DNA of 64,000 bases, from positions 3,457 through 67,456 of the forward strand of contig URER01000006.1 in NCBI GenBank assembly GCA_900547005.1. The letters run 5' to 3'. Both the position numbers and the translations under genes were made by a program. The notes beneath the pieces were generated by a model, which saw only the letters and a program-made list of their open reading frames with translations, did no database searches and was not told where the DNA came from. The DNA comes from an uncultured Prevotella sp. Its GTDB lineage: Bacteria; Bacteroidota; Bacteroidia; Bacteroidales; Bacteroidaceae. This document shows positions 27,008 to 36,224 of this stretch, piece after piece (the stretch's first letter is position 1; each line of letters starts with the position of its first letter).

Positions 27008-27060
27008 CCCCCCGGTGGAGGGTGTTATGAAGTTACTCACATTACTTTCTATTAACGGCT

Positions 27061-27345
27061 CACCCGATAAATCCGAGGAATTACGTTCACCACAGAGGCA
27101 CAGCGGACACGGAGATTTATATGTCATTACAAACTCAGAGCTTATGTCTGAAGATATAGAGAACACAGAGCCGGCAATTCACCTCATTGCCTCCAAAATT
27201 CTTGTAGGCTCTGTGGCCTCTTGATGCCACAGGCATCTACTCTGTGAGCGAGTATTACCGGGTGAAGAAAGCTCCGTGGCCTCTGTGCCTCTGTGGTAAG
27301 AAATAATTTAATTATAATCTGTACCATATATTTTTCCGTTGGCTC
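27061..27345. mobile_element. MITE-like element, copy B
   Basis: A direct-orientation relative of copy A at 24002-24290, about 85 percent alike by eye along its whole length. It starts CACCCGATAAATCCGAGGAA and ends TTTTTCCGTTGGCTC. Inner arms are TTCACCACAGAGGCACAG and, on the other strand, TTACCACAGAGGCACAG. The rest of 27008-27545 has only a terminator and no gene. Confidence 0.65.
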
Positions 27346-27371
27346 TATTAACCCTTATCGTTTCCTGAAAC

Positions 27372-27412
27372 CAAAAAAGGCTGCCGACCAATGAAGGTCA
27401 ACAGCCTATCTT
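27372..27412 (-). terminator. Terminator of the beta-barrel protein gene
   Basis: AGGCTG-cc-GACC and GGTC-aa-CAGCCT form a stem with a small internal loop. Read on the minus strand it is followed by TTTTTTGG. Confidence 0.6.
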
Positions 27413-27545
27413 TATTCTGTCATGTCTCTATTTTCTTTTCAGCCGCAACAGGTTGAGACGCTACATTATACTATATTATCCCTCTTTGGTTACATCCCAC
27501 CTGTTTCTTGTTGGGTCTTCCCCCTTGGGGGGACTGAGGGGGGCT

Positions 27546-28157
27546 TTAGAAATAATATCCCACGGCTATCTGCCATGAGTTGCTCTTGCCCTTGAATCCG
27601 TCATAAACGCTTTCTACCGTGGTTGATAATGACGACTCACCGGTTGTTCCGCAAGCGATGTTATAGTTCGCTGTTACCTGCAAATTCTTCAGCAAGGTAG
27701 CACCGAGACCGACATTTACACTGAGAGCTGAGTTCTTCCATTTCCAGTCAATATCGTCAATATCGCCTCCGACATTGAAGCCAAACTGCGGACCGGCGAA
27801 TATAAAGACGCTCGCCAGGCTGCCCAAACCGACGCCATAGCGCAGATTTACCGGTATCTGAATGCTCTTCTGCTTAATCGTTTCACTATAAATATCATCA
27901 TCGTCGGCATACGACAGCTTTGTAGAACGCTGGTCATAGAGTGCCGACGCATCAATGCCAAGTCCCGTAAGAGGCAGCGAAATCTTCACCGTCGGACCGA
28001 TAAAGAATCCTGTGCGGTTGCTCGCATCAAACATATCATTACTCAATGACATATCCGTTACATTGAGACCGCCCTTCACACCAAATCGCACTTGTGCGTT
28101 AACTGTTGTTGCAAGCATCATCGTTGCAAACAAAATCAAAGTTAAAATCTTCTTCAT
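27546..28157 (-). CDS. Outer-membrane beta-barrel protein (PorT/OMP_b-brl_2-like)
   Basis: A 203-residue protein with a signal peptide (MKKILTLILFATMMLATTVNAQ) and alternating amphipathic strands beginning VRFGVKGGLNVTDMS, the usual opening of small 8-strand barrels in Bacteroidetes. It ends in an aromatic (IAVGYYF), as outer-membrane barrels do. It lies 183 bp after gldN on the same strand, so it may be read through from the T9SS operon or have its own promoter. It has the size of a PorT-type barrel, but nothing in the sequence proves a T9SS role; a generic porin-like or structural protein is equally possible. Confidence 0.75.
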   Translation of the reverse strand: MKKILTLILFATMMLATTVNAQVRFGVKGGLNVTDMSLSNDMFDASNRTGFFIGPTVKISLPLTGLGIDASALYDQRSTKLSYADDDDIYSETIKQKSIQIPVNLRYGVGLGSLASVFIFAGPQFGFNVGGDIDDIDWKWKNSALSVNVGLGATLLKNLQVTANYNIACGTTGESSLSTTVESVYDGFKGKSNSWQIAVGYYF

Positions 28158-28340
28158 TGTTTTATCACTTATTTTTCTTTATGAGACGGTAGACAGGAGT
28201 TCCAGAGTTCAGCCTATTGCTGCCCTACACCTTTCCCCACACCGTCCCTACATATTTATGTTGGTATTCTCTTACCTCTAATTGTTTCCTTCCGTCAGGC
28301 CATCCCCCCACCGGGAGCTAAGGGGACGAACGAGGGGGCT

Positions 28341-29384
28341 TTAATGCCTCTCTCTTCTCACCGTAACACGTGCAGAACCGTTTCCTCCGGCGTTGTTTGA
28401 ACCGCCACGGCGTGTGCGGCGCACTGAAGTTCCACTGCTTCCGCGACGGCTGCGCGACTTCTTCACAGTCTTTGCGTCCTTCTCTGCGGCTGCGATACTG
28501 TCGAGACTGTCTTTCTTTGCCATGTCGCCGTAGATGTTTTTCTCGAAGTCTTTGAGTTCTTTCTCAATCTTCTTCTGCTCCGCCGTCATAGCCGAATCAG
28601 ACGGACAGTACTGCCGCAAGGTCTGACCGAGCATATTATTGGTCTTGTAAATAGTTCCCTGATACTTATTGGTGGTGAAGTAATCGTCAACGCTCATGGT
28701 CGCGGCGTTGTTCAGATTGCTCGTCATTATCATCTGCTTGCTGAGGAACGGAGCGATGTCGTCATACTTAACCCAGAACAGCGGATATGTTGCTGCGCCG
28801 TCGCCGAAGTCATCCTCGCGTGTCATGATAGGACAGAGAGCCACCACCTTGCGATGGAACGTACCCGTGCCCTGGTCATAATACGCGCTCTCCTTAATAT
28901 AATAGGACTTCACTTCGCGCGAAGGAATGTCGCTGTTGTCAAGGTGCAGACGGTTGCCATTGCGCTCATAGTAGATATGATAGTTGTCGAGGAAGGCCAA
29001 CGGCTTTATTCTCGAAGAGTCATTAAACAACTCATTGCCGTCAAGACGATACTCGTAGGCCGCTATTCCGCCGTTCTTCGGGCCTCGCAACACCAACCTG
29101 AACATATAAGTGAACAGGTTCATCTGCGAACCAATAGGCTCAACGGGATAGTACAGACCTGCATTGGCATCCTTTGTAAGGTCGAGCTCGCGGTAGATGT
29201 CCCTGCGCCAAACCACATCCTCCGACATCTGCTGAGCCGTAGGGAAACTTATCATGGCGCGGGTAGTGGTGTTCTGCGCGTTAGATTGATTCTTTTTCTG
29301 CTGCTCTGCCCTCATTCTCGCAGGCTGGGCGCACATCGTCTGCACCGCGCAGCAAGCCATCAATATGAATAATATCTTCTTCAT
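28341..29384 (-). CDS. gldN: T9SS component GldN/PorN
   Basis: A 347-residue periplasmic protein with signal peptide MKKILFILMACCAVQTMCAQ. Conserved GldN wording: SEDVVWRRDIYRELDL, NAGLYYPVEPIGSQMNLFTYMFRLVL, then WVKYDDIAPFLSKQMIMTS and YFTTNKYQGTIYKTNNMLGQTLRQY. Residues 300-347 are basic and low in complexity (KSRSRRGSSG), typical of the poorly conserved tail. GldN/PorN forms the large outer-membrane-associated ring with the lipoprotein GldK/PorK around the T9SS motor. It is the last of the five-gene cluster, and its start is about 125 bp from the gldM stop. Confidence 0.92.
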   Translation of the reverse strand: MKKILFILMACCAVQTMCAQPARMRAEQQKKNQSNAQNTTTRAMISFPTAQQMSEDVVWRRDIYRELDLTKDANAGLYYPVEPIGSQMNLFTYMFRLVLRGPKNGGIAAYEYRLDGNELFNDSSRIKPLAFLDNYHIYYERNGNRLHLDNSDIPSREVKSYYIKESAYYDQGTGTFHRKVVALCPIMTREDDFGDGAATYPLFWVKYDDIAPFLSKQMIMTSNLNNAATMSVDDYFTTNKYQGTIYKTNNMLGQTLRQYCPSDSAMTAEQKKIEKELKDFEKNIYGDMAKKDSLDSIAAAEKDAKTVKKSRSRRGSSGTSVRRTRRGGSNNAGGNGSARVTVRRERH

Positions 29385-29509
29385 TCCTATTCTATATACG
29401 TTTCTTTTCTATTCTAATATTGCAGATTTTATTAGTCTTATAGTCTTATTAGGCCAATTAGACTTATTAGGCTTATTAGTCCAATTAGGCTTATAGCCGA
29501 TCAGACTTG

Positions 29510-31068
29510 CTACTTCACAATCACTTCGAGTGCTTGCGGCAACTTGCGGGTGATGCCGTCAGGGCCTATTGCGGTTACACGGGTGATGTAGAAACGCTTG
29601 TTTCGCGACAACTGACGGAACTGTTCCTTCTGCCGTGGCGAGAAAGACGCGCCCGAAGAAGCCAACGGAACGGCGTTACCCATATTGTCGAAGAACACGG
29701 TTTCAAAGCTAAGAACCTTGAACGGAATATCAAGCAGGCCGTCGTCGATGGCCGCCTTGATGCCGGCCGAGCCCATAAGAGCGCCTTTCTGCAATCCGCC
29801 GCCCTTGAAACGGTCTGTTCCCAAAGCGATGTAAGCGGTCGGGTCGGGCAGCTTGCGCACATGGAACGTGAACGAACCGACACTCTTTCCCTTTGCCGAA
29901 ACGTTGAAAGTAACGTCCTGACCCACAGCCGACGGCACGGCGATATAGTGTCCCGCGCCCGTCGAACGGATGCTTCCACCACTCATCGACACAGAAACAG
30001 AACTTTGCGGAGTATTGGAAACACTCACGCTGATAGGGTTCTCGAAGCCTGCATACAGCACATTCATGAGGTCGGCAGACAGCGTTGCACCCGTAGGAGC
30101 AAGCGGCGGAGCCACAACGGAGTACTTCTGGTTGAAATCCCGGCGCAAAACGTTGCCTGCAATGTCGTGCATCAGGATGTAACCGCTGAAGTTATACTCG
30201 CCCACTCCGCCTACATTAAACGAATAAGTGTCGCCGTTTATCTTGCGGCCGTTCACGTAAACCTCCGGCACTTGCGTGGTATCGACGGCAGCCATGACCA
30301 TCTTCGCAGTCATACGGTCGCCCGGGAAGAGTTTCGTTGAGCTTGGAACGACAAACGCCTCCAGCTTATTTACGCGGATATCCTTTAGTCCTATGTTCGC
30401 AACGAGCGTGTGAAGAACTTCTCCCTCGGCATATCTAATGTCGCTTTGAAGCTTTGAAAGAAGCGTAACGGCAGGCGCGAACCAGCCGCTACCGGCATAT
30501 CCTCAAACATATATTCCTGCCAGTTCTTGCCAAGCGTGTTCTCATTCTGCGGTACTGCCGTAGAAAGATTGCTCGAAATAATTTTCTTTTGCAACGGGTC
30601 GCTGACGAAACGGAGTATATTCTCGCGATAGCTGTTGATGGCGTCGTAGAGTTTTTTTCCCTGTCCCGTACCAGGAGCGAGCATCACCTGACTTGCAGCC
30701 TCAAGGTCGTCCTTATTCTTAATATCAGCAGGATTGCCGTCTTCTCCATCCGCTTCCATAACGATTTGCCTCTTCAGGCTCTGCGCGTAGTTGTATAGCG
30801 AATCGCTCATATTCTTTACCGCCGTCGCCTTCTCGAACCATTGGCGCACCTTAGCAGGGTTTTTCCGCATTTGTTCTTCGAAGTCATCGAAAATCGCTTT
30901 GTTCTCCTTACCGGAGTTTGCGGTAGTCCTGTTCAGGCTTTCCTCGACAATCGAGAATCCGTTGAGCACCTCCGTAGAAATGTTCAAGGCAAGCATTGCC
31001 ATCAAGACGACATACATCAGGTTTATCATCTTTTGGCGCGGACTGAGCGGTCTTTTCTTTATTGCCAT
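29510..31068 (-). pseudogene. gldM: gldM (porM), T9SS motor subunit, split by a frameshift
   Basis: Two frames together spell GldM. The N-terminal frame (31068-30391) gives MAIKKRPLSPRQKMINLMYVVLMAMLALN, the cytoplasmic tail plus single membrane helix, and continues to EYMFEDMPVAAGSR. The C-terminal frame resumes PAVTLLSKLQSDIRYAEGEVLHTL and runs through the periplasmic domains to the stop at 29510. The shift lies within 30470-30490; removing two bases (or adding one) restores a 518-residue protein, the normal PorM size. Only 225 in-frame residues precede the first stop (about 193 before the shift), and most of the periplasmic half is lost. GldM spans the periplasm and couples the GldL motor to the GldKN ring. 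A sequencing or assembly error is as likely as real loss. Confidence 0.8.
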
Positions 31069-31181
31069 ATTGTTGTGTTTCTTTGTAGTGTTTAGGAGAC
31101 AGGAGACGGGAGTTCCGGAGTTCAGACAATACCCGACAAGGCATTTCTCTTACCTCTTACTTCTCACCTCTTACCTCTCAC

Positions 31182-32012
31182 TTACGCCTGTCTTCCCCCT
31201 TTCATATTGGCTGTCATGGCCTCTATCATGCGACCGTAGATAGAGTTAAGCTGTTCGATGAGAGCCGCCATCTTACGGGTCTGGTCATTAATCTGGTCGA
31301 TTGTGCCCACCTGCTGACTTGCGGCTTTAAGCTGCATTTCGTAGATTTTCGTAATACCCGTAAGCGTTCTGTTCAGGTTTTCCATTTCCTCTGAGTCGCG
31401 AGTGAGACGCTCGCTCTGCGCACTTACCTTCTGAAGCATCTCCGTGAGCGAGTTCAGCGCATCCACATAGTTGCCCTGTGCCTCTGCCATCTCCGGCGTA
31501 GCACTCTGCTGCTGAGCCATCCATACCATGCCACCATCTGCCGGAGCCGCTGCCACAGCTTGTCCGCCAACTGACGGGACCACAGTCTGAGCACCCGACG
31601 CAACATTGTCCGAGCCTGTTCCCGCACTTGCAGCCGCCATACCACCACCTATTATAATAGTGCTGCCGGCCGTTGCGCCCTGTACCTGAGCTGCAACCGA
31701 AGCCAAATCCTCGTCCTCCGCCATTTCGTCCGCTTCGTCCTCGTCACCCAACCGTGTAGGCAGGTCGCGTCCGTCAGCCGTCTTGTCGAACGGACGATCG
31801 AACGCCGAGAGGAAGAACACAAGCACCTCAGTACCCATTCCGAGGAACAACATGAAGTTGGCACCCGGCAAGTGAGTCAGTTTAAACAATGTTCCGAGAA
31901 TCACGATAGACGCACCCCAACTGTAAGCATAGTTCAAGAAAGTCTGTCCCGGCACGCTATCCATCCACTTCTGCAGATGATAGACGATGTTATATTTGCT
32001 GTATTTTGTCAT
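31182..32012 (-). CDS. gldL: T9SS motor subunit GldL/PorL
   Basis: A 276-residue inner-membrane protein. Two transmembrane helices are visible: residues about 19-39 (TFLNYAYSWGASIVILGTLF) and 46-66 (PGANFMLFLGMGTEVLVFFL). The second holds the conserved buried Glu of the GldL proton channel (GTEVLVF). The cytoplasmic remainder has an Ala/Gly-rich linker and a long coiled coil (about 175-276, LTEMLQKVSAQSERLTRDSEEM onward). GldL forms a pentamer around a GldM dimer and uses the proton gradient to turn it. It starts three bases after the gldK stop, so it is tightly coupled, and gldM begins about 110 bp further on. Confidence 0.93.
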   Translation of the reverse strand: MTKYSKYNIVYHLQKWMDSVPGQTFLNYAYSWGASIVILGTLFKLTHLPGANFMLFLGMGTEVLVFFLSAFDRPFDKTADGRDLPTRLGDEDEADEMAEDEDLASVAAQVQGATAGSTIIIGGGMAAASAGTGSDNVASGAQTVVPSVGGQAVAAAPADGGMVWMAQQQSATPEMAEAQGNYVDALNSLTEMLQKVSAQSERLTRDSEEMENLNRTLTGITKIYEMQLKAASQQVGTIDQINDQTRKMAALIEQLNSIYGRMIEAMTANMKGGRQA

Positions 32013-32015
32013 AGC

Positions 32016-33500
32016 TTATTTCTTTTTCTTACTTTTCTTTGCTTGTTTCATCGCCTTTGCAGCCTCACTCGACGAACTTGCCAGACTGCGCACGCAGCGG
32101 AATCCGATGTAAGAGCGCGGCTGGTTCTGGTATTCCCACGTGCGCCATGCACTGCGGATATACGACTCCGGATCTTTCCATGAGCCTCCGCGCACACTCT
32201 TCTTCTTCAAGCGATACGGATCTTCCTTCGCTGCCTTATACTCAAGCTGCGGGTTCAGGTCGTTCATGGCATCCACACCTGCCTCGGTATAAATCGTACT
32301 TGTCCACTCCGCCACGTTTCCGGCCATATCGTAGAGGCCGTTGGAGTTGGGCGAATAAATGCCCGCGCGGCTCGTTATCAGGTTGCCGTCCTTTGTATAA
32401 TTGCCCCGGTCGGGCTTGAAGTTGGCATAGAAGCAACCGTTTCCGGTCTTCACATCCTCGTTCTCCCACGGAAATTCTGTCTGATTCTTGCCACGTGCGG
32501 CATACTCCCACTCTGCTTCGGTAGGCAAACGATAGCGCTGCACATAGCGGGCTTCCGGTCCAAGACCCTTCAACAGGTAGTCGGTACGCCACGCACAGAA
32601 CGCATTGGCCTGTTCCCAGGTAACGCCCACCACGGGATAGTCGTTGTATGTGGCGTTGCTGAAATAGTTGCGCAGGTATGTCTCGTTGTCAGAGTTGCGG
32701 AAATCGTTCACCCAGCACGTCGTGTCGGGATAGACATTCACTATGTATGTGTTGAGAAAGTCCCACGGGCCTGACAGCGGACGATTGATAGTCTCTCGCA
32801 CGATGCGCCCTTCGTCGTCCACGTATGCCGTGTCCTTAGAAATCATCACCACCTCGTTCGGGTCCGCAACCACATCGGTATTCAGGTTACGCTCCGCAGC
32901 ATTCATTCTGTTTCGGCGCAGAGCTGCCGTAGTATAGTCATACACCTCATATTTATAATTGAGCTGCTTGGCATCGAGCAACTTCTCGCCCGTAACTGGA
33001 TTCACCTCATACAGGCTTTCAAAAGCTCTCTGCTCGTCCTCGTTAGGCTTGCGCGGCAGCGGTTTCTTCCAGTTCAGATGCGGTTTCACAGGGTCGCCGT
33101 TCTTGTCCTCGGTGATGATATACGTCTCGTCGCCACCGTATGACGGATCGGCCAAGCGAGTGCGGAGGATAGAGTCGCGCACCCAGAACACAAACTGCTT
33201 GTATTCGGAATTGGTAACTTCCGTGTCGTCCATCCAAAATCCGTCTACCGAGATGTCCTTCACCGGAGTGCTCTTTCCCCACAGACTGTCCTGCTTCTCG
33301 ATACCCATTTTCAGCCATCCGCGCTTCACGAGAGTCATGCCATAGGGCGCGGGTTCACGGAAACTGCGTCCGCCACCTACGCCGACAACCTCACCGCCAC
33401 GTCCCGACGAGGATGTGGACTTGCTGCTGAAGCAGCCCGTGAGTGTCGTTACCGTCATGGCAACGAGGCAAAATGCCAATATTTTCTTATTCATTTTCAT
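32016..33500 (-). CDS. gldK: T9SS lipoprotein GldK/PorK
   Basis: A 494-residue outer-membrane lipoprotein: signal peptide with lipobox LTGC (Cys23). Most of the protein is a formylglycine-generating-enzyme-like (FGE-sulfatase) fold: FWMDDTEVTNSEYKQFVFW, VVGVTWEQANAFCAWRTDYL, YRLPTEAEWEYAARG, GLYDMAGNVAEWTS, VRGGSWKDPESYIRSAWR and YIGFRCVRS. The fold is structural in GldK. The tail is a Lys-rich helix (AKAMKQAKKSKKKK). It forms the ring with GldN. It lies 17 bp downstream of the porP-like gene and three bases upstream of gldL. Confidence 0.93.
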   Translation of the reverse strand: MKMNKKILAFCLVAMTVTTLTGCFSSKSTSSSGRGGEVVGVGGGRSFREPAPYGMTLVKRGWLKMGIEKQDSLWGKSTPVKDISVDGFWMDDTEVTNSEYKQFVFWVRDSILRTRLADPSYGGDETYIITEDKNGDPVKPHLNWKKPLPRKPNEDEQRAFESLYEVNPVTGEKLLDAKQLNYKYEVYDYTTAALRRNRMNAAERNLNTDVVADPNEVVMISKDTAYVDDEGRIVRETINRPLSGPWDFLNTYIVNVYPDTTCWVNDFRNSDNETYLRNYFSNATYNDYPVVGVTWEQANAFCAWRTDYLLKGLGPEARYVQRYRLPTEAEWEYAARGKNQTEFPWENEDVKTGNGCFYANFKPDRGNYTKDGNLITSRAGIYSPNSNGLYDMAGNVAEWTSTIYTEAGVDAMNDLNPQLEYKAAKEDPYRLKKKSVRGGSWKDPESYIRSAWRTWEYQNQPRSYIGFRCVRSLASSSSEAAKAMKQAKKSKKKK

Positions 33501-33517
33501 GTACTATAATATGCTTT

Positions 33518-34471
33518 TTACAAATATCTCACACTTTTATGTTTGTTCTTTCCTTTCTTAAACAAGTTAATGTCGGTCTGATAGCTCACAAAAAGTCCGT
33601 GGCTGCCATTGCCCGGCCCTATGCCCGAGGTGTAGAACTCGTAGCTGTAACCGAGGTTCACACCGTGGAAACTGCCGCCCACAAGCGCCGTCACCGAGTT
33701 AGTCGGACTGTATGACACGCCTCCGTAGAGCATCTTCTTGTCGTTCGTGTAGACCAGTCGCGCGCCTATATCGGCCCTGTAAGCGTTGCCGTCATAGCGC
33801 ACCAACACCGATGTCGGTATAGTTAAAAACGGATTTCTCAGTTTTATATTGTATCCTCCTGTCAAATAATACGTTGCGTCCACCTGCAATTCGTTCGTCT
33901 CGCCCAATTCGATGAGCGGCGCATTAAGGTGTTGCGCCGACACGCCCACATACCACGCGCCGTGCGTATAATAAAGTCCCGCGCCTATATCCAATGAGTT
34001 TCCGTCGACTTCAGACTTCGGAAATGCGGGGTCGCCCGACTCTTCCAAGTCGAGTTTCGAGCCGTCGAACTTCTCCATCAGCATTCCCACCTGCACACCG
34101 GCAGCTATCTGTCCGCCAAAGAGTTTTGTCCTGTAAGCATATTGTGCCGCCACTTTCTGATGGGTGAACAGACCAATCTGCTCGTTCATCAGCGACACTC
34201 CCACTCCGTGATAAGTCTTCAGGAAATACAAAGGCATATCGCCCGAGACGTATGCCGTGCGCGGGTTATGCTCAAAGCCCGCAAAGTCGATGGCATACGA
34301 GCCTACGACATTGAGCTTGGGCTGTTTTCCCGCCGCCGCAGGGTTAAACGCCGTCTCCATAGCCCAATAATGACTGTACGACGCATCATATTGCGCACGC
34401 ACGCCAATGCTGCACAGCCACACCATAAACATTATTATATATAGACGTCTAAACACGAGATTATAACGCAC
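33518..34471 (-). CDS. porP: T9SS-associated membrane protein PorP/SprF family
   Basis: A 14- to 16-strand outer-membrane barrel of about 304-317 residues. The longest frame opens at 34681, but that start adds 70 residues of unlikely sequence. A signal peptide is best made from the GTG at 34471 (RYNLVFRRLYIIMFMVWLCSIGVRAQ) or the ATG at 34432. Family words follow: YDASYSHYWAMETAFNPAAAGK, then repeated barrel strands such as GGQIAAGVQVGMLMEKFDGSKLD and DIGAGLYYTHGAWYVGVSAQHLN. PorP/SprF proteins anchor or hand on T9SS cargo with type B domains. Its place immediately ahead of gldKLMN repeats the porP-K-L-M-N order known from Porphyromonas gingivalis. Confidence 0.85.
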   Translation of the reverse strand: MRYNLVFRRLYIIMFMVWLCSIGVRAQYDASYSHYWAMETAFNPAAAGKQPKLNVVGSYAIDFAGFEHNPRTAYVSGDMPLYFLKTYHGVGVSLMNEQIGLFTHQKVAAQYAYRTKLFGGQIAAGVQVGMLMEKFDGSKLDLEESGDPAFPKSEVDGNSLDIGAGLYYTHGAWYVGVSAQHLNAPLIELGETNELQVDATYYLTGGYNIKLRNPFLTIPTSVLVRYDGNAYRADIGARLVYTNDKKMLYGGVSYSPTNSVTALVGGSFHGVNLGYSYEFYTSGIGPGNGSHGLFVSYQTDINLFKKGKNKHKSVRYL

Positions 34472-34582
34472 AAACTGCGCTTTTATTGCAAGAAAGGGAG
34501 AAAAAGATATCTCCACGGGGAAGAAATAAGGAGACAGGAGACGGGAGTCTGGGAGTTCAGACAATAGTTTTGAGGAGGCAAA

Positions 34583-34698
34583 GTGCAGAAAAATGTAGTG
34601 AAACACTTGTTTTATGTGCAGAAAAATGTAGTTGACAGCATAAAATATATGCAAAAAAGTGTGATAATCTACACAAATCAAGTGCAGAAAAATGTAAT
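34583..34698. repeat. 33-bp tandem array, 3' side of the ATPase gene
   Basis: Four units start at 34583, 34616, 34649 and 34682, exactly 33 bp apart. Each begins GTGCAGAAAAATGTAGTG or a close variant (unit 3: ATGCAAAAAAGTGTGAT; unit 4 ends TGTAATA). The 15-16 bp between core words are variable. On the opposite strand at 36092-36181 is an array with the same period and the related word GTGCCTCATAAAAGTGTAGT, so the two arrays face each other across the ATPase gene. Confidence 0.85.
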
Positions 34699-34750
34699 AA
34701 CAGATATGGAAAGGCCTGATTTACAAGAACTTAGAAAATCGTCTTATACA

Positions 34751-36049
34751 TTATTTAAATGTCAGATATGCCCCTACGCCATAGAGAGGTACATTGGTAA
34801 TAGTGTCCTGCACCCGGAAATCGCTCATGGAGAAGCGCAGACCTTTCATGCCGGGATGAGCAGCGAGGTGAGCCTTTAACGATTTAGACTGGAGATTTTC
34901 CTCCGCTTTTACTTCTACGGGTATTATGTCGAGTCCCGACTGAATGACGAAATCGAGCTCCAACTGGCTGTTGTCTTTGCTGTAATAGCCAAAAACGAGG
35001 TCGCGAATGCTCTTCATCTGACTGCAAACAAAATTCTCCATGAGATCTCCTTTGGCCGTATTGTCCGCATTTGGCAACAGAAGCAGAGCCGGCGGGATGG
35101 CACTCATGGCTCCCAACAAACCGCAATCGAGCATATAGAGCTTGAATGCCGCGATGTCCTCGTGTATCTTCAGAGGCATGGCGGTGGCTGTGAGCCTGTT
35201 CACCTTATATATAAGTCCAGCATCGAGCAACCATTGTATGGCAACCTCATAGTCTTTGGCACGCGCTCCCTTCTTCATCACGCCGTAGATAAACTTCTTG
35301 TTTTCCTTAGCAAGCTGCGAGGGGATGGAGTGCCAAACCTGATTGATGCGTACCACCTGCTCGGCCGGAGCGTGTTTGGAAATGTCCCGGTCGTAAGCCG
35401 ACAATATTTCCTGCTGAATCTCCCTTACCTGATTGGCATCGTTGCTTTCAATAAATTTCTTCACGGCTTCGGGCATACCGCCCACGAGATAGTATTCTCT
35501 GAGGATTTGTATGTATAGAGTTCGCAACCCTTTCACCACATCCCACTCGCCTTTCTGCAACAAATCCGCCATCTGGCCGCGTCCTTTTGCCAACTGAAAT
35601 TCCTCGTATGTCATGGGGTACATAGTAAGGGTATTGACCTTGCCAACGGGATATGACTCGCCCTCATGTAGCATTATGCCAAGCAACGAGCCGGCCACAG
35701 CCACATGATATTGATTGGCATTCTCGCAAAAATACTTCAGTGAGGCAAGTCCATGACGCAATTCCTGAATCTCGTCGAGTATAATCAAAGTCTTGCCGGG
35801 CAGTATGCTCTCTCCGGTAATGGCACTGATGGCGAGTATTATGCGCTGCATATCATAGTCTTGGTCAAAGAGTCCATTCGCCTGCTCATTGTTGTCGCAG
35901 TTGATGTAGGCGACATTATTATAGTGCCGTTTGCCAAATTCTTTCAGTATATACGTCTTGCCGACCTGCCTTGCGCCCAAAAGAATCAACGGTTTTCTAT
36001 CACTCCGTTCTTTCCAAGCTACAAGTTCTTGCATTATAATCCTTTCCAT
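34751..36049 (-). CDS. AAA ATPase with C-terminal DUF4143-type nuclease-like domain
   Basis: A 432-residue cytoplasmic ATPase. Walker A GARQVGKT (residues 25-32), Walker B TLIILDEIQE (about 87-96), sensor region YHVAVAGSLLG (about 115). The C-terminal third has the PD-(D/E)xK-like DUF4143 signature: NFVCSQM ... FGYYSKDNSQLELDFVIQ ... IIPVEVKAEENLQSKSLK, with acidic residues and the VEVKA Lys correctly spaced. These proteins are abundant in Bacteroidetes, and their biochemical role is unsettled. A TAACTTTG -7 box lies at 36076-36069, just inside the upstream 33-bp array, so the array overlaps the promoter's upstream region. The gene is bracketed by inverted arrays and neighboured by repeat copy 3. 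Confidence 0.88.
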   Translation of the reverse strand: MERIIMQELVAWKERSDRKPLILLGARQVGKTYILKEFGKRHYNNVAYINCDNNEQANGLFDQDYDMQRIILAISAITGESILPGKTLIILDEIQELRHGLASLKYFCENANQYHVAVAGSLLGIMLHEGESYPVGKVNTLTMYPMTYEEFQLAKGRGQMADLLQKGEWDVVKGLRTLYIQILREYYLVGGMPEAVKKFIESNDANQVREIQQEILSAYDRDISKHAPAEQVVRINQVWHSIPSQLAKENKKFIYGVMKKGARAKDYEVAIQWLLDAGLIYKVNRLTATAMPLKIHEDIAAFKLYMLDCGLLGAMSAIPPALLLLPNADNTAKGDLMENFVCSQMKSIRDLVFGYYSKDNSQLELDFVIQSGLDIIPVEVKAEENLQSKSLKAHLAAHPGMKGLRFSMSDFRVQDTITNVPLYGVGAYLTFK

Positions 36050-36068
36050 ATCCGCTTACTTTTGCTTG

Positions 36069-36076
36069 CAAAGTTA
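36069..36076 (-). promoter_or_regulatory. -7 box of the ATPase gene
   Basis: TAACTTTG on the minus strand, 20 bp ahead of the start codon. The first 33-bp unit (from 36092) covers the -33 position, so proteins binding the array could control this promoter. Confidence 0.5.
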
Positions 36077-36091
36077 TAAAAAAAATGTTCC

Positions 36092-36181
36092 ATTACACTT
36101 TTATGAGGGACTTTTTGCCCTGACACTACACTTTTATGAGGCACTTTTTAGCTTACCACTACACTTTTATGAGGCACTTTT
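36092..36181. repeat. 33-bp tandem array, 5' side of the ATPase gene
   Basis: Three units start at 36092, 36125 and 36158, exactly 33 bp apart: A(T/C)TACACTTTTATGAGG followed by (G/C)ACTTTT. On the minus strand each reads AAAGTGCCTCATAAAAGTGT and ends AGT, related to the AAAGTGCAGAAAAATGTAGT of the array at the gene's other end. Confidence 0.85.
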
Positions 36182-36224
36182 GGCAAAATCATCACAGCCT
36201 CACCCCCAACCCCACAAAGAAGAA

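Noticed and set aside
27515..27545. CCCCCTTGGGGGG word near 27.52 kb as an operator
   Set aside because: A short GC palindrome that recurs with variations in several gaps (28300, 36940, 27003); no promoter relation could be shown.
30391..31068. Programmed frameshift in gldM
   Set aside because: No slippery heptamer or stimulatory hairpin at 30470-30490, and GldM is not known to use recoding.
34583..34698. 33-bp array as a CRISPR array
   Set aside because: Core words are imperfect, spacers are about 15 bp, only three or four units exist per side, and no cas gene is near.
34577..36187. GGCAAA on both outer edges of the 33-bp arrays as a target-site duplication
   Set aside because: Six AT-rich bases close to words already in the repeat units (AAAGTGC) can match by chance; no empty site to compare.
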